Positions 1-12,517 of a stretch of 64,000 bases of DNA are shown here, in pieces. Location of the stretch: contig NC_049982.1 in the NCBI RefSeq assembly GCF_000003815.2, positions 10,067,947 through 10,131,946 on the forward strand, given 5' to 3'. The first letter of the stretch is position 1. Every line of letters starts with the position of its first letter. This DNA is from Branchiostoma floridae (lineage: Eukaryota > Chordata > Leptocardii > Amphioxiformes > Branchiostomatidae). The notes beneath the pieces were generated by a model. It saw only the letters and a program-made list of their open reading frames with translations, did no database searches and was not told the DNA's origin. The position numbers and the translations under genes are program-made.

Positions 1-90
1 TAGCTGTATATGGTAGCACATTCTGGGAGTAATGAACATGGCAGTAGAAACTAGAGAGTCAATAATATAACATATTCAAGAAATTTTTAC

Positions 91-3000
91 CTGTAGAATG
101 ACTGATGGAAGTACCAATGAACTTCCATACAGCACTTCTGGTTTCATCATCTAATTCTGTACTCTATACAGTACAGATAAGGTACATGTGTATACACAAT
201 GTACTGATATATCTAATCCTCAAACTTGTAACATCACGAGCATAAAAAAGTAGTCTGTGTGACACAAACTCTGCTGTCGTGGGCTGTAACTGGCTGATTT
301 TTACTGCTATAAGCGAGATTTAATCAGGCTACATAAATTGATAAAAAGTCACCTGTCTTCTTCCTGCTGTAGCTCCACCCCATCCACATCCTCCTCTGCA
401 GGTTTGGTAGCCAGATGTTGGAGGTGGGAGGGGAGGACAGGTCCGATGAAGGACAGGCCGTCCTCTGCAGGATCCAGACTGCTGGAGTCTGTGACAGGTA
501 CCGAGGCAGTGCTGACAGCTGGTACAGGCAGCGGTGGTGCTGGGGGCGGTGGTTCCTCATCTTTTGCCAGCGGGAAGTCTTCAGATAGAAATGTGAAAGT
601 CAGGACAAAATCAGTACAGACAGGGACCTGCTTTCTGTGACTGCACTAAGAAAATGTGCTGTCATGAAGTACATATTTCATATCAAATGTGCTCTTTTAT
701 ATCAGTCTAAAGCAATCTTTATCAGAATTCTAATAACAAAAAAGTATCCTATGTATAGCAATGTCTATGGATGACATAGGTCAACTATTATTAATAATTG
801 ATAAAAATCATAATTTTCTTAGGAAAAAAAAGGAAACACAAGCTAACCTTCATCTGGAATTACTGGAATCTTAGCTGCCTGTTTAGGTTGAGTTTCTTCA
901 GTAGCTGGTGTGTTAGACTCTGAGGTGGCACCCTCTTCTGATACAGCACTGGTACTGCAGGCCAAACAATTTTACACTTTTAATCAAAAGCATCCTTAAT
1001 ACATGTATTGATTATTGTTTATCATCTGCACAAAAAGCTATTGATGAGGTAAATAAGCACTGCCAAGGAGTTCGAAAAGTTTAGAAGAGTACTGAAATTT
1101 ACACATACTTATGTGCTTACTCTTAACTGGACTCAAGGATTATGTGCATACATGTAGCACAATTACATTGTATAATTGAAAATGCTAGCTTTTCAACAAC
1201 TAAGTGTGAGCCCTAAGTACATATACTTGGATGCTCTGAACACCTCTCCTCCCTCCACACTTACCCATTTTCTGTTGTCGCGACCCCATCCTGCCCAGCG
1301 ACCAGTGCAGCCTGGGTAACGGCATCGTAGTACTTTTTCACAATCTCTGGGATCTCCCACTGGACTTCGTTGGTGAGAGTGTGCCAGTAGTAAACACAGC
1401 CAGTACCCTCGTCTAAACACTCCTGCCATTCCAGGGCTTCTCTAGCCACTAAGGGAGGCAAAATTACAACATCTCAGTTTAACTACACAATAGCATATAC
1501 CGTAAACCTTTTAATAACATTAAATACTTATATTTGTTTTGAATAAGTCTCCCTCCATCACATTCTGTAGCAAGAAAATCAGAGACCTCATCACAAGACA
1601 GACTCATACTCATAGTATCTTTGCAGTTTCCGGACCACCACATCCAACGACTTATAGCATATATATGTACAAGGGTTCTTACATTCTGGGTCTACAGTAG
1701 AGGTCACTGCCACTGGTTCAGCTGCTGGAGCCTCAACATTAGCTGGTGTTGATGTTGTTTTGTTCTCTTTTGTTTCATCTTTTCCAGCTTCAACTTCATC
1801 ATCATCAGCTTCAGGCACATCTAGGGCATCAATTTCCTAAGGAGGAAAATTGACAATCATCGTAGGTATTGTAGGTAACAGCCCATTATGTTTTGCAGAG
1901 AATATATCATATCATATCATATCATATCATATCATATCATATCATATCATATCATATCACATCATCGGATAGGAGGCAGTTTGCCTGTGAAATCCGCTTC
2001 TAACGATTACAGTAAATATATGTCAAGCAGACTTTTCTTTGAGGTATACAATTAAGAATCAAGTCAAAGTCCTTCCATAGGGCAGTGCCCATCTCCATTT
2101 CAGTAGCCCTGGGCCACACAACTTTTGCAATTACTACAGCAGGGGGCTAGTCCACTGGTAGTGGTGTGTGTTCAACTCCTTTACTCTTTCCTGAGTGCTA
2201 AATGCTAAGCAGAGAAAGCAGCATGCACCATTTTTAAAGTCTTTGGTATGACTCGACTGGGGATTGAACTCACGACCTACTGAATGCAAGGTGAACACTC
2301 TACTCACTCCGCCATTGCACCGGCACAATTTAAGATTACTAGTAACAAGGTAACATTCCGTCTAAATTACAAGATGATTCACATGTCAGCAGATTTGCAC
2401 AGATATAATTCCATAGATATTCAACAACTTATGAAAAACATCAGCAATGTTTAAAATGAGCCCAAGTTTGACTTACAGCTAGGAAGTCAGCTACTTTGGA
2501 ATCTATGTCATCACTGCCCTTCACTTTTTTGCCAGCTGCCAGGGGGAGCTCCTTGGACTGAGTTGTCACAGGAGGAGGAGCTGGAGACAAGGAAATGGAC
2601 GTTCATAAATAGATACGACAATGTCATCTACAAAACCTTACTTTAAAATTTTTAATGAATCGCAGCGCAACTATGACTGAGTTTAGTTTAGTTTATTTAT
2701 ACATTATTATTTATTTATTACTATTTTTTACTGAGCAACTAAGAATATAAGCATCAACTTATTTCATGTCAAAAGGCAATACTTTGGTTGATTAAACTTC
2801 TAAGAGATACCATGTGAATATTCAAACTGGAGATGTCAAGAACCTCCATCATCCATGCAAACCTACCACTGATTGGTTGTATTCTCGGCTGAGTTTCTCT
2901 GGTGTCTTTCTCTTCCTCCTCCTCATCACTGTCTCCATAGTGACCAATCAGGCCGCTCAGGGCATTCGCTTTTGGCACCACTGAAGGAAAATTGACAGAT

Positions 3001-3434
3001 CAGCTTGATCAAACCTTGCATCAATTTCTCCTATACATGTATATTCATGTTGTTTTTGTAGTTATTTCGATCATATGATGAAAACACTCGTAGATGATTT
3101 CCAACAGAGATGACTTCCTTGATATGGATGGTTTATTGATTTATTGAAGACAAAATGGAAAAGGGAATCTTCTGACAACAGACCAACTTCAGACGGCTTC
3201 TTCTATTCCAAATATTATACACACGCTGGACCATACTGTCGCAAAACACTGAGTCTGATGTCATACGGTCTGTGATAATCGTCCAAAATGACGTTTTCTC
3301 CCCACCTCCACACTCCAACAACCAAAAAAGCCCTCACCATTCACGTTGTCTTTTCGTATCGTGGTCTCGATCTGTAACATCGGTCTCCTCCTCCCGCCAA
3401 CCGGGGGTGCCTGGCGTTCTTTCTTCTTCCCCAT
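91..3434 (-). CDS. FNBP4: FNBP4-like WW-domain protein (5' part, runs off left edge)
   Basis: Exons on the minus strand, in transcript order: 3338-3434, 2867-2980, 2477-2580, 1683-1836, 1265-1448, 848-954, 353-578 and, less surely, 91-161. All phases join, giving about 352 codons before the window edge. The N-terminus MGKKKERQ followed by a GRRRPMLQ stretch resembles human FNBP4, as does DDIDSKVADFLAEIDAL across exons 3-4, the FNBP4 'ANFLAEIDA' region. A WW domain lies at about residues 162-192: W164, the aromatic run YYW at 176-178, W187 and P190. The rest is acidic and Pro/Ala-rich. FNBP4 binds formin proline-rich segments through its WW domains and is nuclear in vertebrates. A second WW domain, expected from the family, would lie beyond the left edge. 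The last exon (91-161) is supported only by splice sites and an open phase. Confidence 0.82.
1904..1960. repeat. Pentanucleotide microsatellite (ATATC)n
   Basis: About ten near-perfect copies of a 5-bp unit (atatc/atcat phase) lie in an intron of the FNBP4-like gene. Confidence 0.95.
2057..2324 (-). mobile_element. tRNA-derived SINE
   Basis: Reading the minus strand from 2324, a tRNA-like head has an A-box-like stretch (tggcggagtgagtagagtg) and a B-box-like stretch (ggtcgtgagttcaatcccc) about 35 bases further on, then an unrelated body. The insertion is bounded by near-identical direct repeats on the plus strand, acaatttaag (2325-2334) and acaattaag (2048-2056), as expected for target-site duplication after LINE-assisted retroposition. 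It lies inside an intron of the FNBP4-like gene in the same orientation as that gene. It is not a functional tRNA: no acceptor-stem pairing and no CCA-proximal end. Confidence 0.7.
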
Positions 3435-3984
3435 TCTTGTGTCTTTCCGTTCAAATAACCACTAAAAGTACCAAGAAAATCTAACAAAAGACGGAAAAAT
3501 TTCACCTCATGGAAGCCATTTTGTTTCCCGGTGCACTATGGGATAGATTAAGTAAGCGTCAATCTGATTGGTTGTCGTGAAGCAAAGCCTCGTTTACTAA
3601 CCAATCAGATCGTACATTGGAAAATCTACATCTCAATGCTAAATTGTCACATTTATGGGGAAAATCCTCTAACCATTATAAGGGGCCTTGCATTGAAATT
3701 CATTTCAACATATGAGCCATATCAACGGGTTATTTTCAAAATTATTCACCTGGCTGTATCATGCTCACCTTACCCGTACAAGTCTTTGTTCAAACAGTCT
3801 CTTACCTTGCTCAAAATAATGTTTCCTTTCGCAAACTCCTTCCAAACAGAAACTAGTGGTCTGTCCAGGAGATTATGTTCGTGCAAGGAGGTTCGTTTGT
3901 GTATCACTGTAATAAGATCGCGGCCATGAATATCTGATAGTTGTGTTGCACGAAAGTCGAACCAAATTTACCTTTGTCAGAAAT
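3435..3984. promoter_or_regulatory. Shared head-to-head promoter region FNBP4/Ric-8
   Basis: The two start codons face away from each other and are only about 550 bp apart (3434 and 3985), so this interval must hold both 5' UTRs and promoters. I see no TATA box at a convincing place. The stretch includes ccaatcagat (3601-3610), and the complement of a CCAAT box also occurs at about 3565-3572 (tctgattggt), so CCAAT elements in both orientations are present. A bidirectional promoter is an inference from spacing. Confidence 0.55.
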
Positions 3985-6900
3985 ATGGAGGGAGTGGACG
4001 CAGTGGTGGGAGTGTTGCAGGGTGGAGACCAGGCGGAAATCTGTCAACACCTCCAGTCATTCAACACACAGGTGAGGGGAGGGGGGCGGTGGTACTAAGT
4101 AGGTGATGGGGGAGGATTGGGCATGTGATGTTTCATGATGGGGAGTAGGCAGGTGCTAGGTACTATAAAATGGAAGGGGGCAGTTGATGGGGAGGGGATT
4201 GGTAGCACTGTGATGGGGATTGGGGAGGGGCAGCAGGTGATGGAGAGGGGCAGCAGGTGATGGGGAGGGGGAAGGTGATGGGGAGGGAGAAGGTGATGGG
4301 GAGGGGCAGGTAATAGGGTACCCTGGTCACCAGAGAACAGATTCTTTCCCGAACCCCTAGCAACATGGCAGCAGCAACATGCCCCATAAATGAAATTAGC
4401 CGGCCCAGGGAGTTACGCCGCCGCATAGGTGGCATAATTCCCTTGGCTGGCTAAGTTGTACTCTGATATCCAAGGTAGTAATAGGGAAGGGCATGCAGTG
4501 GCAGGTGATAGCAAGGCCATGTGTGTGGTGGGGAGGGTTGGCAACAGGTGATGGCAAGAGGGGGTTGGTGAGACCTGTGACTGAGTGTCTTGATATTTGG
4601 GTGTGTTTATAAGGTGATGATGTGTTTGTGTGTTTCTGTCCAATAAGTGTAGAGGCTAGCAGTGTAGCACTAACAGGTGCTAGAACATGCCTTGTATTAA
4701 AACTAGACAATTGTTTACTTCTCAATCAAAATCACATTTTTATTGACATCTATAATTTACATTTTAATTTATGTTTTCCAGCATGCACAAACGTTTGGTT
4801 TCCCAAACCTACAGCAAGACAAGAGAAAGGTTGGTTCCTGTTTACATCATATACATGTACAGTCAAACCTGTATTAGGGGCCACCTCTACAGAGGGGCCA
4901 CCTGTCCATAGTGGCCACTTTTTGTCGGTCCCTTGGGTATTTTATCTTCAAGTTGCCACCTCTATACAGAGGCCACCTGTCTATAGTGGCCAAATTTGTC
5001 CGGTCCCTTGAGTGGCCGCTATAGACAGGTTTGACTGTACTAGTAATGCATCTATTAGATCACACTTGCAAGGTGATCAAAAGTCTATAGATTAGAATCC
5101 AGCGCTATTGCAAAATCAGCCCCAGTTTACTATCTATGATACTCAGACAAACACATTCCCGCCAGATTGTGCTCTTACAGTCACAACGGGCAGATTTGCA
5201 ATGGTGCTAGAAAGTGGTCTATTGCATATCCAAGGTAGGATATGCTTCATGAGGCAGCCTTGAAATGACTATATGAGTTTTGCACTAGCAATAGCATTCA
5301 GTACAGCTTGATATAAACTTCAGATTTTCAAATTCCAGGATCTTGTATCAGCAATTCTGGAGGTTTTAAACAAGGACATGCAGCCATCATGCCATGCCAC
5401 CTGTCTGTCCACGATCCGCATCCTGAGCCGTGACAAGGCCTCCCTGCAGTTCCTGGCCAAGCCGCCGTGTGTCACCACACTCCTGAAGCATGCTGGGATG
5501 GATGGGGCAGAGGCTGTCCTTGAGCTACCAGAAGATGAAGGTACTAATTCAATGTAGCAGTGTACTTGTACATAGGATTGATGGCATTCCAGACTGCATT
5601 TATTTTTCAGCACATGTGTAAGCTGAACTCTAAAGCATTTTTAGTACAACTTCCCGCCGGTTGCAAAGTACATGTAACTTTGGTCTTTGGTGTCCATGTT
5701 TTCTGTTTTTTAATGCTATGCAATATACCAGTATTGTCAGTATTGCTACATGTGTATGTTTTGTCTGATTTCCACAGTGATTGCTGAGGCAGAGAAGTGC
5801 CTGTGTAACATCATCTTCACAAGTCCGACCGCACAGAGACTCTGCAGGTCAGGTCATAGGCCAGGGTTAGGATTGAAAAGATACACATCAGGGGAAAGTA
5901 AGAGGAAACTGAAGAAAATATGTGTTGAGCAGAGGAAAAGCAACTGAAGTTTCACATTGCCCTAGAATTTATCCTAATCTGGCTCTCGTGCTCAATAGGA
6001 TCAGAAATCTGCCATATTAGTATAAGTTTTTAACTTTAGGATGATGATGGTTCATTATTTTTGATTTCTGTCTTATGCAGCTCTAATGGCTGTGTGGAGG
6101 GTGTGGCTGGGAGGTTGAAGTGCATCTCAGACCCTCACCTGTCCTATGATGTCAAGGTGAGGCTGTGATCTGGCCATTATAATACATGTGAAGCTTAGAT
6201 TGTCTTGCTGAGGACTGGAAGAATAAATGTTGTGTCTCCAATTACAGTCCTGAAAAGAATTGAATGCGTAGATACTACTAGATAGGGTTTCTCTTGTCAG
6301 ATGGAACATTGTACATCTCTTGTCAGCAGTCAACCAACCAAAAGGGCTAGGGTTGGTTGGAAACTCAACATTTTTTCCAAAACCTAACATGTGTACAGCT
6401 TTAATTTTTGATTGACTCATTGAGACAGACATTACTGTGTTATCCTTATGACAGCTCATCATGTGTTACTGGTATTTGACTTTTCACAAGCACTTCATAA
6501 TGGGCCGTTAGAAAGTAATAAATGTATGCTAACTATCATTTCTTCTTCTGCAGATTTTTGCTGTAAGGCTGACATTCCTGCTCACAGCTTTGTGCATTGA
6601 TATCAGGTGGATACTGAATTTGATGACATAAGCAATGTTGAGCTCTGACTTTTTTTTCATCACTTCGAATTTTTACTTGTAATTTAGAATGTCTCCATTT
6701 TTGATATGTAAATAAGTGTTATTTCATAGCATAAAATAAGATCAAATTGCAAGTAAAAAGTTTAATGAATTTGTTGTTTTCTTCTGTCAGACAAAGACTA
6801 CAAGTAGAATTTAACATCCCAGCCTTGTTGCTGTCTGCTATGGAGCACACACTGGGTGTGGAGAACAACAGCACGCTTGGTATGTTTTGATGCTTTAGTA

Positions 6901-9900
6901 CATTCATGAACATATCTGTTGTAGCCTTACCTGTACTATCCTGTATACTGGTACATGTATCCCTTATGAATGCTACATTATATTACCAATACATCTCTAT
7001 TCACACTGCGTGATAATGAGCAATTGGATCAATCAGCAAATGATGTCAGTTTTTTCCTATATAAATTATAAGGATAATGAGATAGATAAAAACATGCGTA
7101 CCACAAAAAAGGACAGTGTAAGGTTATCTCCAAGCAGATTTCCCGGTGGCATAAGATAGTATCAAAGTTGCCAAGGAGTGTAACCAGCCAAAGAATGTCC
7201 ACCAGCCAGGTGTGGGCAAGGGGGGTATGTACTAGTAGGGACTTGGCTTCACTGCTCAACTCTGGCATTGCTACATAACTAATCAAGGATGTTCCAATGA
7301 CTGTGTGAATAGTACATTTCAAAAGTTAAACCAGTCTGTCTCTGCTGTGACAGGTACCTTGGAAGGTGCTGTCCTGACAGATGAACAAGTGGACCTTCTG
7401 TCAGAGATCCTCAAGACCATGTTCAACGTCACGCTCACTGGACAGGCCCGGCAGCTGGACGAGGTTAGTGACCATTCTGTTACTCATTGTCAAGAGTTAC
7501 GAGTCTGTAGAACATTCTGTTACTTTGAGTGCTAATTTTTATATGAATTGTAACAAATATCTTTTTTTTTTATTACTTATTTAATAAACTTTAAGGATCA
7601 CCACAAAACAAGGCTCTTTTTTTTTATTTTTGGAACATACATGTACCACCTGTGAAACATTACTAGTATAAAACTTGAAAATCAATGGCTATGCCCACTG
7701 AATGAAGACATTTTCACACCGGTCTTAATTCCGTATTATATTTTTAAGTAGAATTGTAGCTTCCTTCTCATGCTGTAATACTGCATATTGTCACTAGGAG
7801 GAGCTGGAGCGGTACAAACACATGACTGCTGTGTGCAGATATATGCTGATGTGTCGAGCATCCAGTGAGGCAAAACAAGAGGAGCTGCACAGGTAAAGGG
7901 TGCCAGACTGTTCATCTGTCAGACCTTTTTTCTCAGACGTCTTAGTGTGGAATGAAAGTATCTCAGATGTGTGGAAGAAATTGTCTGGGAGAAAATGTAG
8001 AATGATGAAAATGACATGATTTGTTCATGTCTCATAGATTATTATGTATTGCATTTGCAGCAACTATATTTTAAGTTGAGGAATGTTGAGCGGTCATAGC
8101 CCAATATTCTAACCATGGGATTTCAGAGACAGACACACAGATTTGACATGACTTATGTTTCCCTCAACAGCCACACTATCAACCTGATGACTAACATGCC
8201 CAGGAACTGTCTGGGTGAGGTGATTGTCCAACAGGGGGAGCGTGGTGTGGGGACGGAGTACGATGGCTGGAATATGGACGCAATCATGACCATTCTGGAC
8301 TTCTTAGAGAGAAGAATAGACCAGGTAGGAGTTTGAGGTCTATCCTCTTATCTACTCCTTTTAAATGGAGGAAAAATATTGGCATCTGTTGAGATTTTGT
8401 ATAGATTCTTGCTTGATGGAAATAGAAGTGAGGTATAATAAATTCAAAGTTTGTCTGTGTTGGTAGAAGTCATTCTGGTTCAAAGTTGAACTGTAATTTA
8501 AACTCAAATCTAACCCAGATTTTCATTGTCCAACCCCAGTCTTTGTCAAGGAATAAGCAATAAATTGATTCCTTGACAAAGACTAGGGTAAAATATTTGG
8601 CCCATTTTGTGTTTGAAATCACAGTTCAAATTTGATTCATCTGTGAAGTATTTTTTTATGTTCTGCTGTTAAATATTTTCACAATAATATGAATTGTTGT
8701 AAACAGTAAGTAGTAAGTAAGTATTAAGCAATTACACTCAAAAGGAAACATCTCTATTGAAAAGGGCAAAAGAGATTTATCAACATTGTGTAGAATATTA
8801 CAAATCAGTACACCATTGATGAGCTTGGGCTTGAACATTTTCCAGAACAAACGTCTGTTGGAGACCCTGACCCCTGTGCTGACCTGTCTGATCGCCATCT
8901 CCAGAGCCAACCGCAATGTCAGGAAGTTCCTCAGAACTAAGGTTTGTAACCTCGCCTACCTACAACAATTCAATCTGCTGTGTCTTCATTGATTCACGAC
9001 TGTGCGTTTCATCAACATGTAATATATACATTTGTATTCTGAATTTGACGTGGGAAACAACCCTAGACGATCTTCGTCAGCGAAGAAAAGCCAAGAGATT
9101 CTGAATTTGAAATACAATCAAACCTGTAAAGGTGACCACTTCTGAGGGCCACTTGGCCAATGTAACCATTTACATGTACATGCATATGGTGGCTCTTTAG
9201 AATAAGATATTTCCCATTGACCAAGGAGATTTCATCAAATCTAAGCTCCTTGCTTTGATGTAAGCATTGAGACTCAATTGTCTATGTAGTGATCACCTGT
9301 CCACATCGATCAGATTTATTCAGTCACCTGTGTCGTCTTCTTGGACAGGTTTACAACATTACTTTTGCCTACATCATTTATTCCATTCATAATATTCCAT
9401 ATTTTTGGGTTGTGTAGGTTTTACCACCATTGAGAGATGTGGAGACATTGCCACAGGAAGGGCCTAAGTTGCGCAACAAGTGAGCAATCTTTCTTTGCTT
9501 ATGTAATATTTCATTATGTATCTTATGACATTCTATGTTGCAGAAAACTGTTTAATTTGCTTAGTGTTCATATTGACCTCATTTGTCAGTTGATTGACTG
9601 ACCTAGTACACTTCAAGAACCGTGCCTGCAAAGCTACATTTAACGTGTTGTGCCCATTGGCTGTTGAGTTATACAGCTACATTGTATATACAGGTATACA
9701 GATACAAATTTTACCTTTTTAGTATACATGTACATAGTTCTAAAAGACAGGTGTATATTTCAGGTGTGTGCGACTGATGACCTGTGTAGTGACGGAAGTG
9801 AAGGAGGCAGCCGCAGAATTCCTCTTTGTTCTCTGCAAGGAGAATGGTAAGATTTGTAGAGCTACAAACTTAATGACTCTATGACTAGTACTATAAACAA

Positions 9901-11631
9901 TGCATTGTTGATGATTGAATTACTAGTGCATTGGCCATTTTTCCATAGTATTACTAAGTACAGTCATACCTCTACAAATTACCACACCTCTACATGAAGA
10001 CCACTTTTTGGTGGTCTTGTAAACTTAGATAATTTTTTTTCATTTACACGACAATTAAGAATCCTGTCCATATATTGTTACCATCTGCAGCTGTCTCCAT
10101 AGACTAGATGTTATCAGTTCCCTCAGTAGTCCTCTTGTGCAGTTTTGACTGTAGTATTTCAAACACAGACATATGTAAAACCTTTACTTGTTTATCCAAA
10201 ATTCAAATGTTGTTGTTGACAGTTGACAGGCTGGTGAAGTACACAGGATTCGGTAATGCAGCAGGACTGCTTGCGCATCGTGGCCTTCTGGCTGGTGGGC
10301 CGTGTTCTGGACAGCACAACTACTCCAGCGGTGACGAGGAAAGTGACACGGAGGAATATCTTGTGGCTAAGGATAAGTAAGGACAATCACAGAAGTTTTA
10401 ACCTTGAGTTTTGAGAATGGACTGTTGATGGCATGTCTTTGTTTTTCCCACGGAAATTAAATTCTACACAGGTTAGGGAAAAATTTGAAACAAAAAGGGA
10501 AAAAATTGTTTGATTTGTAATCTTAAAAGAAAACTAGGACTTACAGCTTAGATTCACTACTATCATGATACTTTCTGTTCCAACCTTAAAAAAACACCTG
10601 TAGCCTGAGCACCATCTTCCTTACATGTAAGTTACACTGGATCCCATAGGTTGGTGTGCAGTGATAACAGATTGCCCGCATAGATTAACACAATCTCAAT
10701 CAGTACCCTGAGTCCCAGGCTACCTGCATGTGTAAGAGTACTACTGTTACAATTAACATGCGTTGCTGTTTATTCTGACAATGTCTATGCTTGTCCTACA
10801 GAATCAACCCTGTGACGGGGCGGGTGGAGCCTGACCGACCCAACCCTCTGGAGGAGATGACAGAGGAACAGAAGGAACACCTCTTCATGCAGCTGGCCAG
10901 CGACTTTGACAAGTTAACAAGGTACACAAACTCAACTACACAACACATCTTGCCTGCTTTATTTCCCCCATGAGGACTTGGTACAAAAAATTTAATGTAG
11001 ATGAATTTTTCCTCCAAAACTGGTATGTACTATCTGATAGTGTGTTAAGACAGTACATCAATACAACATGTAGCCACCTCCGTGGAGGTATAATTATGGG
11101 CCTGTTTTTGTGTCTGTGACAGTGTGAGTGTTTTTGGAATGGGGATAGGCGTTGTGGACCTGGTGGTCAAGGTCAATTTTGGACCTCCTGGTACTACAGA
11201 AGGACCTTTTTGTATTGTGGGTCCTGGGCATACTATGGTCTTGAAGTTTGGATGGCAGATTTGTAAATTTTTGACTGCATTTCCCTTGTTTCAAGTTGTA
11301 TTTTCAAACATTATGCTTGTTGTGAACTCTTAAGAAGTTAGATTTAATGGATTTACAAAAAAAAACATAGCTTAACAGAACTAGATGTGGCTGAGCATAC
11401 ATTGTACACTGATTTTCTTCAGTATAGGATTTAATTCATGAATGCTATAGTAATATTAGTAAACATTGATTTGTTGTCACCTATTGTAGAGAAGGGATAG
11501 TAAAACCCACCATGATTGGCAGTGATGGACGGCTACATGTGGTGGAGGGGGGCGTGGCCGAGATGATGGCCCGCGCCCAGACTCCGCCCCCCGACAACTC
11601 CGACAATGAAGAGGAAGACGACAACGAGTGA
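3985..11631 (+). CDS. RIC8A: Ric-8 (synembryn), G-alpha chaperone/GEF
   Basis: Sixteen exons: 3985-4071, 4782-4829, 5339-5540, 5778-5847, 6081-6156, 6554-6606, 6791-6879, 7354-7463, 7798-7892, 8171-8324, 8846-8941, 9418-9479, 9764-9846, 10223-10376, 10802-10921, 11490-11631. All are GT/AG and in phase, giving 546 residues, close to vertebrate Ric-8. Diagnostic stretches match the family: [34 protein letters not shown]-type (here [11 protein letters not shown]), [23 protein letters not shown] and an acidic [12 protein letters not shown], a region phosphorylated in vertebrate Ric-8. The product is a cytosolic armadillo-type helical protein. It folds nascent G-alpha subunits and catalyses nucleotide exchange on GDP-bound G-alpha. 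One gene fits both vertebrate RIC8A and RIC8B ancestry, so the symbol is a class label. The C-terminus ends in an acidic tail (DNEEEDDNE). Confidence 0.96.
4190..4320 (+). repeat. G-rich minisatellite in Ric-8 intron 1
   Basis: Imperfect tandem units of about 18-21 bp with a core gtgatggggaggggcagcag lie in intron 1 of Ric-8. Related purine-rich text continues up to about 4560 in looser form. Confidence 0.8.
4860..5037. mobile_element. 178-bp MITE with TA flanks
   Basis: The ends are inverted repeats (cagtcaaacctgt at 4860, acaggtttgactg ending at 5037), flanked on both sides by TA, as for Tc1/mariner-type insertion. The interior holds two direct copies of a ~45-bp unit built on ccaccTcta..cagag..gccacctgtc..atagtggcca. 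It lies in Ric-8 intron 2. It is non-coding. Diverged relatives occur at about 9117-9355, 9957-10050 and 62288-62612. Confidence 0.8.
7123..7215. mobile_element. MITE fragment related to the 57.9-kb element
   Basis: The stretch tatctccaagcagatt followed by ggtggcataagatagtatca (from about 7124) repeats the left half of the palindromic element at 57874-58051 with few changes. The right inverted repeat is not seen, so this looks like a truncated or diverged copy in Ric-8 intron 7. The right boundary is approximate. Confidence 0.6.
9117..9355. mobile_element. Diverged MITE, family of 4860-5037
   Basis: It starts with caaacctgt and ends with acaggttt. The interior contains ggccacttggccaatgtaacc and tcacctgtccacatcgatcag, both recurring in related form near 62.3-62.6 kb. 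It lies in the Ric-8 intron between exons 11 and 12. Confidence 0.55.
11062..11290 (+). repeat. Dispersed repeat copy
   Basis: The stretch begins with a short palindrome (cctccgtggagg). It carries gacctggtggtcaaggtcaa, cctcctggtactacag and gcatactatggtcttga. The same ordered blocks appear in reverse orientation at about 49090-49490, and the first two in each unit of the tandem array at 39880-40480. It lies in the last intron of Ric-8 and has no credible coding potential. Confidence 0.6.
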
Positions 11632-12510
11632 TTAAGTTCTTTCCTTTTCCTATTTCCTGTACCCAGGAAATATAGCCAAAATGTTTCAAAAATCAACTTG
11701 TTGCATGTGGGCTGTTCCATTATCTAAACCAGGGGGACATGTTTCTTTCATGAAAGGAGCTGGTGGGAGACTGATTGTAAACAGGTACAAATTGCACAAA
11801 AAAGTCCAACCTTTTGTTTTAGAAAAAACTAGACCACCCTGTCTTTGAAATGGAGCTGTCTAAGAGCAAAGTATGGACATACAATTTATTACTTGTATGC
11901 TGCCTGTAGAATTGTTTGTATGTGAATACTAGAATACTACAATGTATAGTTGACTACTGGTAAATGTATAAGTTATTATTAGTTAGTAAAGGAAATCGCT
12001 TTGTATCTATTTGTATGCATGTGACTGTATGATTGTGTATTCGTGTGTGTGTGCTTGTTTGCTTGGTCAACAGTATTTTTGAAGTCTAATACAGACTTAT
12101 TTAAGGTGATCACATGTTTATGTAAATGTTGTACTGAAATATTAAGACATTCCTTATTCGTTTTGGAAAGAAAATGTATACTCACCATGTGCTAATCAAG
12201 ATATGAAATAATGATTCAGTGTGATTGCTGAATTTAGCTGTACATTGTGCATATAACACTGCCATGTTTGAAACAATCACTCATTAGCAGAAATTGTAGT
12301 CTGCCTGTAAGACTACAAGGTATACAGGAAGATGATAGGTTAAGTATATGCTGCACTGTTCAAGGTGTCTTTGAAAACTTAAACACGACTCTACGTTGGA
12401 ATTCTAGTCTATAACCATGTGACACACATTCTACTTTTGCATGTAGATTGTGTTCTCTTTTATCAGAAATGTGCCAAATGTTGGTCAAAGTTTTGTGATG
12501 TTGAAAGACC
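11632..12510 (+). other. 3' UTR and downstream DNA of Ric-8
   Basis: Follows the Ric-8 stop codon. No second gene is visible. A purine/pyrimidine run rich in gtgt occurs near 12030-12060. No strong AATAAA was found close to the stop, so the polyadenylation site is not placed. Confidence 0.5.
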
Positions 12511-12517
12511 AGTCAAT

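Noticed and set aside
2134-2330. tRNA gene
   Set aside because: A- and B-box-like text is present but no cloverleaf closes, and flanking direct repeats mark it as a SINE.
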